From: Clostridium pasteurianum DSM 525 = ATCC 6013
Lineage (GTDB): Bacteria > Bacillota > Clostridia > Clostridiales > Clostridiaceae
Assembly (NCBI RefSeq): GCF_000807255.1
Contig: NZ_CP009268.1
Span: 3,130,384-3,194,383, forward strand
Direction of reading: 5' to 3'
Length of the DNA stretch: 64,000 nt
In this document: positions 45,588 through 54,366 of the stretch, piece by piece
Layout: the number at the start of each line of letters is the position of its first letter
Position numbering within the stretch: the first letter of the stretch is position 1
Translations under genes and position numbers: made by a program
The notes under the pieces: model-generated
Seen by the model: only the letters and a program-made list of their open reading frames with translations
Told to the model about the DNA's origin: nothing
Database searches by the model: none

Positions 45588-46205
45588 TTGAAAAATTATA
45601 TAAAACATATGGATACATCACTTATTCCCATAAAAGTACCTATAATTATATCTTCCACAAAAGTATATATAAATGTTGAAAATAAAGTAACCTTAGACTC
45701 TTATGCTACTGCCATAAAACATATAACAAGAAAAGTATTCCTAAAAAAATATATTTTAATTTCAAAATCCAAAAAATTATTTTTAAGAGGTTCCATTAGA
45801 AAAAGTATTACCTATTCCGAGCCTATATATAAAAATGGTGATAAAATTGAAGGGAAAATAAAAAATAAAACCATCTATGTTCCTTTTAACTGTGTAACTG
45901 ATGTTGATTATATTGTCAATCCTGAAATTCAAAAAAGGAGTTTGAGCACCTTAGTAACTATATCAAAGTCTGGTACTAAAAAAAAAATACTTTCTGAATC
46001 ATACAATGAAGTTGCTCCAATATACTGTGAAATTGTAGATGCTAATTTTAAGGAATTAAATATTAAAGAAGATATTGAACCTTATATAAATAATTCACCT
46101 AATATTCACATATTTAAAACTATAACACAACAAACGACTATATGCCTTACTATAAGACTAATTCAAAATCAAGAAATTTTTATAAATAATATCACTAAGT
46201 TATAA
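45588..46205 (+). CDS. Diverged third member of the CsxC/SPOCS-like group
   Basis: A ~205-aa basic protein. It aligns in pattern with the two upstream copies: KVPIIISSTKVYINVEN, then ITRKVFLKKYILI, LFLRGSIRKSITYSEP (compare VFLQGYLRKNIEYASL) and GKIKNKTIYVPFNCVTDVDYI, and ends with TICLTIRLIQNQEIFI (compare VIRIRVKLLQKQQ). It lacks the Lys/Pro-rich N-terminus and the acidic tail. The TTG at 45588, 10 bases after GGAG, is the likelier start; an in-frame GTG at 45579 overlaps that site. It is probably a structural spore protein (inference). Confidence 0.55.
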   Translation: MKNYIKHMDTSLIPIKVPIIISSTKVYINVENKVTLDSYATAIKHITRKVFLKKYILISKSKKLFLRGSIRKSITYSEPIYKNGDKIEGKIKNKTIYVPFNCVTDVDYIVNPEIQKRSLSTLVTISKSGTKKKILSESYNEVAPIYCEIVDANFKELNIKEDIEPYINNSPNIHIFKTITQQTTICLTIRLIQNQEIFINNITKL

Positions 46206-46304
46206 ATTTGTATTTTTAATATCTAAAAAATATATAATATGAAATAGAATTAATTGATTAAATTATAAATAAAAAATTTAATTTTTAATATAAATGTGTT
46301 AAGA

Positions 46305-46354
46305 TTAGGCATATATAAATAAATAGAAAATCTATTGATTTATATATGCCTTAA
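46305..46354. repeat. AAGGCAT-type palindrome, short copy
   Basis: TTAGGCATATATAAATAAAT...ATTTATATATGCCTTAA forms a stem of about 22 bp with a 5-nt loop. Its termini match the 70-bp element at 40141-40215. It lies in the leader of the following aminotransferase gene, so it may also act as an RNA hairpin or terminator for the preceding gene. Confidence 0.55.
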
Positions 46355-46384
46355 TACTAATTTCTAAAAAGTGAGGTCTTATGA

Positions 46385-47572
46385 ATGATATCAAAAATTA
46401 TGATGGATTATGTGGCAAACAGTTCGGTTATAAGAGCAATGTTTGAAGAAGGTAAAAAGTTGTCTAAAATTTATGGCGAGGAAAATGTTTTTGATTTTAG
46501 CCTGGGTAATCCAAATGTAGAACCACCAGATAGCATAAAAAAGGCTGTGGTAGAGGTTATATCAGAAGAATCTCCCAATCTAGTACATGGATATATGTCT
46601 AATTCCGGTTATTTAGATGTAAGAGCTTCTATTGCAGATAATATATGTAAGAAACATAATATAAATTTAAATGAAGATAATATAGTAATGACCTGTGGAG
46701 CTGCCGGCGGATTAAATATTTTACTAAAAACATTATTAGATCCTGGCGATGAAGTTATTTCCTTTTCTCCTTTCTTTGGTGAATATGCAAACTATGTACG
46801 TAATTTTAATGGAAAGCTTGTAATATCCCCTAGTAACATTGATACTTTTCAACCAGATTTAGAATCCTTTAAAGATAGCATTACCGCTAAAACTAAGGCA
46901 GTAATAATAAATTCTCCTAATAACCCTACTGGTGTAGTCTATTCCGAAGATACAATCAAGAATCTATCAGAAATTTTAGAAGAAAAACAAAGGGAATTAG
47001 GCAGCAGCATATATTTAATCTCTGATGAACCTTATAGAGAAATAGTCTATGATGGTGTAAAAGTTCCATACATATTAAAGTATTACAAGAACTCCTTTAT
47101 AGCTTACTCATTTAGTAAATCTCTCTCACTTCCTGGAGAAAGAATAGGATATATAGTTTGTCATAGTGAAATAGAGGACTTCAATAATGTAATTCAAGCC
47201 CTAAATGTTGCCAACAGAATACTAGGATTTGTAAATGCTCCTTCACTATTTCAAAGAGTTATTGGAAAGTGCTTAGATTCAGAAGTAGATATAAATATAT
47301 ACAAGAAAAATAGAGATCTTCTTTATAATCATCTTATTAAAATAGGATTCTCCTGTGTTAAACCAGATGGAGCTTTTTACCTATTCCCTAAATCCCTGAT
47401 ACCGGATGATAGAGAATTTGCAAAAGAAGCTAAAAAGTTTAACCTTCTTATAGTACCTGGTTCTACTTTTGGCTGTCCTGAGCATTTTAGACTTTCTTAT
47501 TGTATCTCCTACGATAAAATAGAAAGATCCCTTCCCCAATTTGATAAGCTGGCACAGGTTTATTTGAAATAA
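46385..47572 (+). CDS. PLP-dependent aminotransferase, class I/II
   Basis: A 395-aa fold-type I aminotransferase of the aspartate aminotransferase group. Visible: FSLGNPNVEPP, VMTCGAAGGLNILLKTLL (cofactor phosphate region), INSPNNPTGVVY, ISDEPYREI, Schiff-base Lys245 in YSFSKSLSLPGERIGY, and the C-terminal FRLSYC with the carboxylate-binding Arg. GAGG lies 8 bases before the ATG. The amino donor and acceptor are not determined. It is monocistronic, with a terminator behind it. Confidence 0.9.
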   Translation: MISKIMMDYVANSSVIRAMFEEGKKLSKIYGEENVFDFSLGNPNVEPPDSIKKAVVEVISEESPNLVHGYMSNSGYLDVRASIADNICKKHNINLNEDNIVMTCGAAGGLNILLKTLLDPGDEVISFSPFFGEYANYVRNFNGKLVISPSNIDTFQPDLESFKDSITAKTKAVIINSPNNPTGVVYSEDTIKNLSEILEEKQRELGSSIYLISDEPYREIVYDGVKVPYILKYYKNSFIAYSFSKSLSLPGERIGYIVCHSEIEDFNNVIQALNVANRILGFVNAPSLFQRVIGKCLDSEVDINIYKKNRDLLYNHLIKIGFSCVKPDGAFYLFPKSLIPDDREFAKEAKKFNLLIVPGSTFGCPEHFRLSYCISYDKIERSLPQFDKLAQVYLK

Positions 47573-47609
47573 GTAAGTAAAACTATTATTAATAAAATTT
47601 ATTAATAGA

Positions 47610-47655
47610 AGATTGTCTTATAAAGTTATATCTTAACTAAGACAATCTTTTTTAT
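47610..47655 (+). terminator. Terminator after the aminotransferase gene
   Basis: AGATTGTCTTA (47610-47620) pairs with TAAGACAATCT (47638-47648) and is followed by TTTTTTATT, a canonical intrinsic terminator. Confidence 0.85.
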
Positions 47656-47815
47656 TATATAAACTATATAAACAGCAATAAATCTTATATTTCTAAGTCC
47701 ATTTATTCGATAGTATCCATTATAATCTGCCTTTATCATACAAGCTATTTGAATTACCGTATAATTATATGTTAATATAATTACTATATTTTGATAAATT
47801 AGGTAGGTGTTAATT

Positions 47816-48511
47816 TTGCAGGACAAAATACTCATAGTTGATGATGAGAAAAATATACTGGATGTACTTGCTTATTCCCTAAAACGTGAAGGATATATGA
47901 TTGATACAGCCTGTGCTGGTAAAGAGGCTCTACGTAAAATTGATAGTTTTAATCCTCATATATTGATTTTAGATTTGATGTTACCTGAAATTAATGGATA
48001 CGATGTTTGTAAAAAATTAACAGATAAAAATATAGGTATTATAATGCTTACAGCTAAAAGCGATATTATAGACAAGCTTCTTGGGCTAGAATTAGGTGCA
48101 GATGACTATTTAACAAAACCCTTTGACATTCGTGAAGTAATTGCAAGGGTTAAATCACTATCAAGAAGATTAAATAAAAATATAAATGAAGAAAAAAATA
48201 TAATAAGCATAAAAAATTTTATATTAAATTTAAGTGAAAGAACTGTTATCATAGATAATAAATCTATTGAATTAACCTCCATTGAATTTGATTTACTTTA
48301 TCTTCTACTTTCAAATCCAAATATAGTCTATTCTAGAAACCAGCTTTTAGATTTAGTTTGGAAAACAGATTATTTTGGAGGCACACGAACTGTAGATACT
48401 CACATTCAAAGAATAAGAAAAAAGTTAGGTATTCATTATCAGAGTTTAATACAAACAGTTCATGGTACAGGTTATAGAGGAGTGATCAAACTAAATGAAA
48501 ATAGGGATTAG
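47816..48511 (+). CDS. OmpR-family response regulator
   Basis: A 231-aa regulator with a receiver domain (IVDDEKN, phospho-acceptor Asp53 in LILDLMLP, MLTAKSD, YLTKPFD) and a winged-helix output domain (ELTSIEFDLLYLLLSNPNIVYSRNQLLDLVW, RTVDTHIQRIRKKL, TVHGTGYRG). The TTG at 47816, six bases after TAGGTAGGTG, is the likeliest start; the in-frame GTG at 47807 is part of that site. Its 3' end overlaps the kinase gene by 17 bp. Targets are unknown, possibly the TolB-like gene downstream. Confidence 0.92.
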   Translation: MQDKILIVDDEKNILDVLAYSLKREGYMIDTACAGKEALRKIDSFNPHILILDLMLPEINGYDVCKKLTDKNIGIIMLTAKSDIIDKLLGLELGADDYLTKPFDIREVIARVKSLSRRLNKNINEEKNIISIKNFILNLSERTVIIDNKSIELTSIEFDLLYLLLSNPNIVYSRNQLLDLVWKTDYFGGTRTVDTHIQRIRKKLGIHYQSLIQTVHGTGYRGVIKLNENRD

Positions 48512-50003
48512 ATTTAAACTTGTGTTCTTCATTTCTGTACTTCTACTTTTTGTTATAGCACTATTGAGCTTTTTAGTACTTAATGGCATAAAAATATATC
48601 AAAATAAGGAAGCTGAAGGTATTCTATTGAATCAAAAAGACATGTTTGAACAATATTTAGATGAAAACTTCAGTTTAAATAATGCCAATACTAATGAGAA
48701 ATTTGAACTAGTAAGAGCTACTATATTTAATAAGCCCTGGCTGAGAACTATTCCTGCAAATATATATGATACAAAGGGAAATCTTCTTTCTGGATTTAAA
48801 CCGGAGGGAAAACTAAATGAAAATCCTCAGAAAAATATAATGATTAAAAATGCCTTACAGGATAAAATCTCCTATAAATATGATAAAAATATAATATATT
48901 TTTATTCACCTATTAAATACAAAAACAATACAGCAGCAATTCTTGAGCTCCAGTATTCCACTGAAGAAAGTAATAAGTTCTATAATAATATTAAATTTTT
49001 ATTCTACTATACAGGTTCACTTTCGCTAATTATTGGAATAATATTAGGTTATTTATATTTATCCAATTTTACTAAAGCCATATATATAATGAAAAATTCA
49101 ATTAAAAATATTCAAACGAAAAACTTTTATGCTGTAAAAGAACTTGTCAGGAAAGATGAACTAGGAGAACTCAGCAAGGGTCTTATATATATGAGCAATA
49201 CTATTGAAAAGAGCATAAAAGATCTTGAAACTGAAAAAGACACATTAAGCAAGGCTGTAAAAAAATTAAAACAAATGGATAGACAACAAAAGGATTTTAT
49301 AGGAAATGTAAGTCATGAATTCAAAACTCCCATAACCTCTATAAAAGCTTATGCAGATGTTATGAATATGTACAGCAATGATCTGACTCTAATTAGTAAT
49401 GGTACCGAGAGCATATCTAAAGAATGTGATAGACTTACCAATATGGTAGATAAAATTTTAAAGCTTTCTTCTTTAGATAAATATGACTTTGAAATAGAAA
49501 AAAATATTATAAATATAAAGGATTTAATAGAACAAATTTGTTCGAGAATGTCTGGCAAAGTAAAGAAAAACAAATTGGCTTTAAATTATCATGTAGATAA
49601 TTTAAATATTTTATCAGATTCTGAAAGTTTAAGACATATAATCATAAATTTAATAGATAATGCTGTAAAATATAATACGCCTGGAGGAAATATAAATATC
49701 GTCTGCCATCAGCAAGATAAATTACTTAAAATAGATGTTGAAGATACTGGCATAGGCATGTCACAAGAACATTTATCAAAAATATTTGAGCCCTTTTACA
49801 GAGCAGCAATTCATAGGAGCAGTAAAGTCGGCGGAGCGGGACTTGGCCTTGCATTGGTAGAAAATATGGTTAAAAAACTTCAGGGAACTATAAGTGTAAA
49901 TTCAACTTTAGGTAAAGGTACTACTTTTTCCATTAAGCTGCCTATATATGATTATCATAATAATTTATCTGAACCAAATTGCCTGCAAAATACCAATAAA
50001 TAA
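48495..50003 (+). CDS. Sensor histidine kinase (HAMP-HisKA-HATPase)
   Basis: A 502-aa kinase with TM1 (about residues 8-30), a ~140-residue extracytoplasmic sensor, TM2 (about 172-195) and a HAMP/coiled-coil linker. The H-box FIGNVSHEFKTPITSIKAYA carries His274. ATPase motifs: LIDNAVKYNTPGG, DTGIGMSQEH, FEPFYRAA and GGAGLGLALVENMV. The ATG at 48495 overlaps the regulator gene and has GGAGTGAT upstream, so the pair is coupled. The extracytoplasmic domain is not recognised. Confidence 0.92.
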   Translation: MKIGIRFKLVFFISVLLLFVIALLSFLVLNGIKIYQNKEAEGILLNQKDMFEQYLDENFSLNNANTNEKFELVRATIFNKPWLRTIPANIYDTKGNLLSGFKPEGKLNENPQKNIMIKNALQDKISYKYDKNIIYFYSPIKYKNNTAAILELQYSTEESNKFYNNIKFLFYYTGSLSLIIGIILGYLYLSNFTKAIYIMKNSIKNIQTKNFYAVKELVRKDELGELSKGLIYMSNTIEKSIKDLETEKDTLSKAVKKLKQMDRQQKDFIGNVSHEFKTPITSIKAYADVMNMYSNDLTLISNGTESISKECDRLTNMVDKILKLSSLDKYDFEIEKNIINIKDLIEQICSRMSGKVKKNKLALNYHVDNLNILSDSESLRHIIINLIDNAVKYNTPGGNINIVCHQQDKLLKIDVEDTGIGMSQEHLSKIFEPFYRAAIHRSSKVGGAGLGLALVENMVKKLQGTISVNSTLGKGTTFSIKLPIYDYHNNLSEPNCLQNTNK

Positions 50004-50142
50004 AATTCATGAATAAATTTTAAGTTTACAAAATTGTGACATATATTTATAATTTTGTGAAACAAATTTGCTATTCTTAAAAGGTAATCTTTCAATAAAT
50101 TAAAATTTATTTACAAAAAGCTACTTATAGCAGGAGGTAAAA

Positions 50143-51471
50143 ATGGGAAGAAAAAAGATAATTTCAATTATTCTATCAGCTGTAATTATAGTAACCGCTG
50201 GTTTTATAGTTTCAAAAAACACTGATATATTAAAATACATAAACTACAGCAAAACTGAAAGCAATATAAAACTCACCAATTATAAACCAGCTAAAAAAGT
50301 AAATAATTCAGGTTTTCAGATAGATAAATATGATAGGACAAATATTACAGGATTAATAAACGACAATGAAGTATTAACTTTGACGTATAAAGATATGCCT
50401 AGAGAAACTGCTGTTATTTCTGACACAAGTCAATATTGCAGTATTTACAATCTGAATACAAAAGCTAAAAAGGACTTCAAAGATGTAAACATATCACTTT
50501 TTTATGGTTTATCGCCTGATAAAAAATATGCTCTCTATATGGAACCAGCTTTTCTTTCAAAGAGCACTCCTGAAGAAACAAAAAAAGCCCAACAAAGAGG
50601 TAAATTATATCGCGGACTAAAAATTTTGAATCTATTTACAGGAAAAGTTAATACTTTAATTCCAGATCACTCTAATGGAGAATTTAAGTGGATAAGTAAT
50701 GATAAAGTTTGGGCAAGCTTTTTTACTGGCTGGCAGATAATTGGAGTAGATGGAAAGATATATGCATCTGGTGATTATGATGTAACTGGAAATATTGGAG
50801 CCTGGACAGTTGGTCAGGATATAAAAGATTTAGGTAATACTGTGGAAGGAAAAATATATTACACCAAAGAAGAAAATAAGCCTGTAAATATAAGTTTAAA
50901 ATCTATGGACATAAAAACTAAAGAAATCAAACCCCTGTTTTATAGCACTAATTCATTACGTGCTTCAAAACAAGGTAATACAATTGCAATGGATCACCAC
51001 ATTGATCATGGTGAAATCTCACCTGGAATATACAATAGAACTTTTGAAACTATTATACTAGATTCAAATGGACAAATGAAAAGAAATATATCTACTAACA
51101 ACTATGCCTTCTCAGACAATTTTGTACTATCACCAGATGGAACTAAAGCTGCCTATATAGATCAAGATAATTCTAAAAACACTACTCCTAATACTGCATT
51201 TGATCTTAATAATATTCAAAGTACTCTTAAAATTATTGATATAAAAACTGGTGACTCGAAAGAAATAATAAAATGTCCATATATAACTAATGTACTATGG
51301 AGCAGCTTAGGGGACTCATTATCTTTTAACTCAGAAAGACCCATAACTATAAAACATGATGATAACAAACCCTATAGCATAGACGATTTAAAAAATTTTC
51401 AAGACTATAAAAATACTATACTTAATAAAAATAAAAATATAAGTTCCTATGTTGTCACTTTTGATAAATAG
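50143..51471 (+). CDS. Membrane-anchored TolB-like beta-propeller protein
   Basis: A 442-aa extracytoplasmic protein. One N-terminal TM/signal-anchor (about residues 5-24, ISIILSAVIIVTAGFIV) is followed by repeated blocks of the TolB/WD40-like type: SLFYGLSPDKKYALYMEP, GEFKWISNDKVWASF, DNFVLSPDGTKAAYIDQD, NVLWSSLGDSLSFNSE. This suggests a six- or seven-bladed propeller. No catalytic motif. AGGAGG precedes the ATG. It lies 139 bp after the kinase gene and could be its target or an accessory sensor protein; that is inference. Confidence 0.7.
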   Translation: MGRKKIISIILSAVIIVTAGFIVSKNTDILKYINYSKTESNIKLTNYKPAKKVNNSGFQIDKYDRTNITGLINDNEVLTLTYKDMPRETAVISDTSQYCSIYNLNTKAKKDFKDVNISLFYGLSPDKKYALYMEPAFLSKSTPEETKKAQQRGKLYRGLKILNLFTGKVNTLIPDHSNGEFKWISNDKVWASFFTGWQIIGVDGKIYASGDYDVTGNIGAWTVGQDIKDLGNTVEGKIYYTKEENKPVNISLKSMDIKTKEIKPLFYSTNSLRASKQGNTIAMDHHIDHGEISPGIYNRTFETIILDSNGQMKRNISTNNYAFSDNFVLSPDGTKAAYIDQDNSKNTTPNTAFDLNNIQSTLKIIDIKTGDSKEIIKCPYITNVLWSSLGDSLSFNSERPITIKHDDNKPYSIDDLKNFQDYKNTILNKNKNISSYVVTFDK

Positions 51472-51622
51472 TCAAAATATTACATCAACACAGTTACTAG
51501 ATAGATAATTTAGTCAGGATACAAACCTCAAATAAGTAATATTTATTATATTATATGTATTCATATTATTTCCAATTAATAAATATTATATTATTGTACT
51601 CAATAAATTTGGAGGTATTACC

Positions 51623-52132
51623 ATGAGTTATACCGTTCAAAACGGTCAACCACAAGGATACCCTTACTTTTTCACGAATAAAATACGTGAGGCACTGATA
51701 GGAGAGATTATTGCCATAAATGGATATGCTGAGCATATTGCCAACTCAAATATGGAAGATATTAATGATGTTTGGAGAAATATAATGCAGGATGAAAAAA
51801 ATCACTATGGTATGCTGCTCACTTTACTTCGTAAATATGACCCAGTGGAATATGAAAAATATAATCTGCATAAAGGGGAATCTTTAGCTACAAAAACACC
51901 TATGCAAACCTATAAACCTGACTATGATACACAGATTATTTTAAATAACATAAGACAAGATATAAAAGGTGAATTGGAAGCTGTAATTTTATATGAACAG
52001 CATCTAGTAGAGTTCAATCAACGGGACAGGCAGGTATTCTATACAATAGCTAGTGATGAAAAAGAGCATACAGAACATTTAACTGAAATACTATTGAAAT
52101 ATGATCCTGATAAATATAACTCTCTTACGTAA
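51623..52132 (+). CDS. Ferritin-like (rubrerythrin-type) diiron protein
   Basis: A 169-aa four-helix-bundle protein. The iron ligands of a ferritin-like diiron site are visible in two repeats: Glu in EALIGEIIAINGYAEH and ExxH in DEKNHYGMLL; Glu in IKGELEAVILYEQH and ExxH in DEKEHTEHLTEILLKY. There is no C-terminal rubredoxin domain, so it is not a full rubrerythrin. In anaerobes such proteins deal with peroxide or store iron; the exact role is open. GGAGGTATTACC precedes the ATG. Confidence 0.8.
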   Translation: MSYTVQNGQPQGYPYFFTNKIREALIGEIIAINGYAEHIANSNMEDINDVWRNIMQDEKNHYGMLLTLLRKYDPVEYEKYNLHKGESLATKTPMQTYKPDYDTQIILNNIRQDIKGELEAVILYEQHLVEFNQRDRQVFYTIASDEKEHTEHLTEILLKYDPDKYNSLT

Positions 52133-52186
52133 AATTTTCTCTTCGATAAATTTTTAACAGACAAGTTTTATATGGTTAATTTTGTA

Positions 52187-52218
52187 TTTAAAGGCATGTA
52201 AATCTACATGCCTTTAAA
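52187..52218. terminator. Bidirectional terminator, ferritin-like and GntR genes
   Basis: TTTAAAGGCATGTA (52187-52200) and TACATGCCTTTAAA (52205-52218) form a perfect 14-bp stem with a 4-nt loop between two convergent genes. Confidence 0.75.
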
Positions 52219-52281
52219 TAAACATAATGAAAATTTCAATTAGTACTATCTGTTTTTTTCAATAAAAACCTTAAGTTTTAA

Positions 52282-52947
52282 TTATTTCTCTATGAGCATC
52301 TTAACATGATCCATATCACACTGTATATGATAAAACATCATCTCAGCGGACCTCTTTGCATCTCTTTTCTTCATAAAATTAAAAATTTCAACATGCTGTT
52401 CATAAATCTCTCTGAATCTATCTTTTTCACTTAAAGTTATAATTCTATAGAAATAGACTAAAGATTTTAGATTATCCAGTTGATTTTTGATACGAGTATT
52501 TTTACTGTATTTTAGTATTAGATCATGAAACTTTATATTCATTAAAATTACATCATTACTTAATTGATAATCAGTTTCTTTTATTTTATCTTCAACTTCC
52601 TTTAGGGCCTGCTGAATTTCATTTAATTCCTTATCAGAAGCTCTTTCTGTAGCAAGTTTCACCGTCATGAACTCCAGTCCCTGTTTGCATTCAAAAATCT
52701 GCTGCATGTCTTCTTTTGTTGGCTCATATACTTTAAATTTTCTGCCTTCCTTTATTAATAAACCTTCCATCTCAAGAGTTCTTATGGCCTCTCTTACAGG
52801 ACTCCTGCTGGTATTAAACTGCTGAGCTATTTTTGTTTCACAAATAAATTCACCATTTTCAAAAATGCCATCAAAAATCATTTTCTTAATACTATGATAG
52901 GCTTGTTCATAATAGGATTTATTTTTTTTAATTGTGAATTCATTCAT
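52282..52947 (-). CDS. GntR/FadR-family transcriptional regulator (FCD domain)
   Basis: A 221-aa regulator. The N-terminal winged helix (FDGIFENGEFICETKIAQQFNTSRSPVREAIRTLEMEGLL) is followed by an all-helical FCD ligand domain with the metal-binding pattern MNIKFHDLILK and YEQHVEIFNFM. Members commonly sense carboxylic acids. It lies 20 bp after an MFS transporter gene and near a 2-hydroxyacid dehydrogenase gene, so it probably controls uptake and oxidation of an organic acid (inference). AAGGAGA is about 12 bases upstream of the ATG. Confidence 0.9.
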   Translation of the reverse strand: MNEFTIKKNKSYYEQAYHSIKKMIFDGIFENGEFICETKIAQQFNTSRSPVREAIRTLEMEGLLIKEGRKFKVYEPTKEDMQQIFECKQGLEFMTVKLATERASDKELNEIQQALKEVEDKIKETDYQLSNDVILMNIKFHDLILKYSKNTRIKNQLDNLKSLVYFYRIITLSEKDRFREIYEQHVEIFNFMKKRDAKRSAEMMFYHIQCDMDHVKMLIEK

Positions 52948-52967
52948 TCTATTACATTGTCTCCTTT

Positions 52968-54149
52968 TTATTTTCTTCCACTCACTTTATAACTTATAAG
53001 TGCTGCTGCTTGAGTAATCAAACCTAATATACAAACTCCAATCCACCCAAAGTGCATATAGCTGTAGGAGCTGAAAAAGGAACCAAAGGCTCCTCCTATA
53101 AAATAGGATACCATAAATACCGTATTAATTCTATTACGAGCTCTACCATTTAAGGCCTGTATTCTGGCCTGATTTGATACTTGACAGGATTGTACTCCTA
53201 AATCAACTAATATAATTCCAATAATCAATCCCCATATTTTAAAACCAAAGAGTAGAAAAAATATATAGCCTATTATTGTTATTATTATAGCTATCCCAAT
53301 AGTAAATTTAGGACTTTTTTTATCTGCTATTCTGCCTACCATAGGTGAAGCCAAAGCCCCTGCAATTCCAACTAAGCCAAATAATCCTGCCACTTCTGCT
53401 CCCATATTATAATGGTTCTCAAGTAAAAATGTAAGTGATGTCCAAATTATACTGAAGGCAGCAAACATCATGGCTCCATTAAAAGCAGCTTCTCTTAAAA
53501 CAGGATAAGTCTTTATCAATCCCCCTATGGATTTTATCAATTCACCATATTTTAAATTTGAAGTTGGCCTGCAAACTGGCAGTGCTACTCTCATAACAAT
53601 TGCCATAATAAGCATTATAGCAGCTGCCATGAAATAAACTATTCTCCATCCAAAATTTCCCCCTATAACTCCACTAAAAGTACGAGATAAAAGTATTCCT
53701 ATTAATAATCCGCTGAACACTGTACCAATTATCTTTCCTCTTACCTCTGGTTCTGCAAGTTCTGCCGAAAGGGGTACCACCAGTTGAGGAACTACAGAGG
53801 TAAATCCCACAGCAAAAGATGCAACAGCAACCAATGTGATATTAAAAGCTGATCCCATAAGTATAAGTGCGCATGAGGCACAAATTAATAATATGACAAT
53901 CATAAGTCTTTTTTCCCTTATATCCGCTAAAGGCAATAAAAATAACATTCCAACTGCATATCCTATCTGAGTAAGCATAGCAACAGATCCTATACTCACT
54001 TCATTAACACTAAAGGCCCTAGCTATTTCCGAAAGCAGCGGCTGTATATAGTATAAATTTGCCACAGTAACTCCACAGGCTATAGCCATAATTAAAACCA
54101 AAGTATTACTCAATTTAAAATTTGTTTCAGGAGCAGTTTCACTTTTCAT
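52968..54149 (-). CDS. MFS transporter, DHA1-type
   Basis: A 393-aa protein with 12 predicted hydrophobic helices. The N-terminal half has ATP-independent MFS signatures (VANLYYIQPLLSEIARAFSV, LPLADIREKRLMI, AELAEPEVRGKIIG) resembling the YnfM/YgaY group. The ATG at 54149 is preferred over a TTG eight codons upstream. It is cotranscribed with the downstream GntR gene and preceded by a striking palindrome at 54189-54200. The substrate could be an organic acid or a drug; context favours the former weakly. Confidence 0.85.
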   Translation of the reverse strand: MKSETAPETNFKLSNTLVLIMAIACGVTVANLYYIQPLLSEIARAFSVNEVSIGSVAMLTQIGYAVGMLFLLPLADIREKRLMIVILLICASCALILMGSAFNITLVAVASFAVGFTSVVPQLVVPLSAELAEPEVRGKIIGTVFSGLLIGILLSRTFSGVIGGNFGWRIVYFMAAAIMLIMAIVMRVALPVCRPTSNLKYGELIKSIGGLIKTYPVLREAAFNGAMMFAAFSIIWTSLTFLLENHYNMGAEVAGLFGLVGIAGALASPMVGRIADKKSPKFTIGIAIIITIIGYIFFLLFGFKIWGLIIGIILVDLGVQSCQVSNQARIQALNGRARNRINTVFMVSYFIGGAFGSFFSSYSYMHFGWIGVCILGLITQAAALISYKVSGRK

Positions 54150-54188
54150 AATCACTACAATCACTTCTTTCAAAAAACTTTCAACTCA

Positions 54189-54200
54189 GTCGACGTCGAC
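54189..54200. promoter_or_regulatory. GC-rich palindrome upstream of the MFS-GntR operon
   Basis: GTCGACGTCGAC is a perfect 12-bp palindrome containing four CpG steps within sequence that is otherwise almost all A/T, 40 bp before the transporter ATG. It is a plausible operator for the GntR protein encoded in the same operon. Confidence 0.4.
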
Positions 54201-54307
54201 GAAATTTAAGTTTATTATATTAAATAAATTGTTTTTTATCAATATATTTTTACTCGCATTAATGTGCTTTTAAATAATGATCTTTTAAATCCCATAAAAA
54301 ATAAATA

Positions 54308-54360
54308 AGTCATCACTGTATTATAATTTTTTCACCAAAAACTATAATACAGTGATGACT
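54308..54360 (-). terminator. Terminator after the glcD-type gene
   Basis: AGTCATCACTGTATTATA (54308-54325) pairs perfectly with TATAATACAGTGATGACT (54343-54360). It ends the minus-strand dehydrogenase transcript and isolates it from the MFS-GntR operon. Confidence 0.75.
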
Positions 54361-54366
54361 AAAAAT

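Noticed and set aside
43501-46400. CRISPR-like or phage structural array
   Set aside because: The repetition is a whole-gene tandem duplication with two copies, not short spaced repeats, and no phage or cas genes are near.
52187-52218. Fourth copy of the AAGGCAT palindrome family
   Set aside because: It shares AAGGCATGTA by chance but lacks the AATAAATAG core and sits as a compact terminator between convergent genes.
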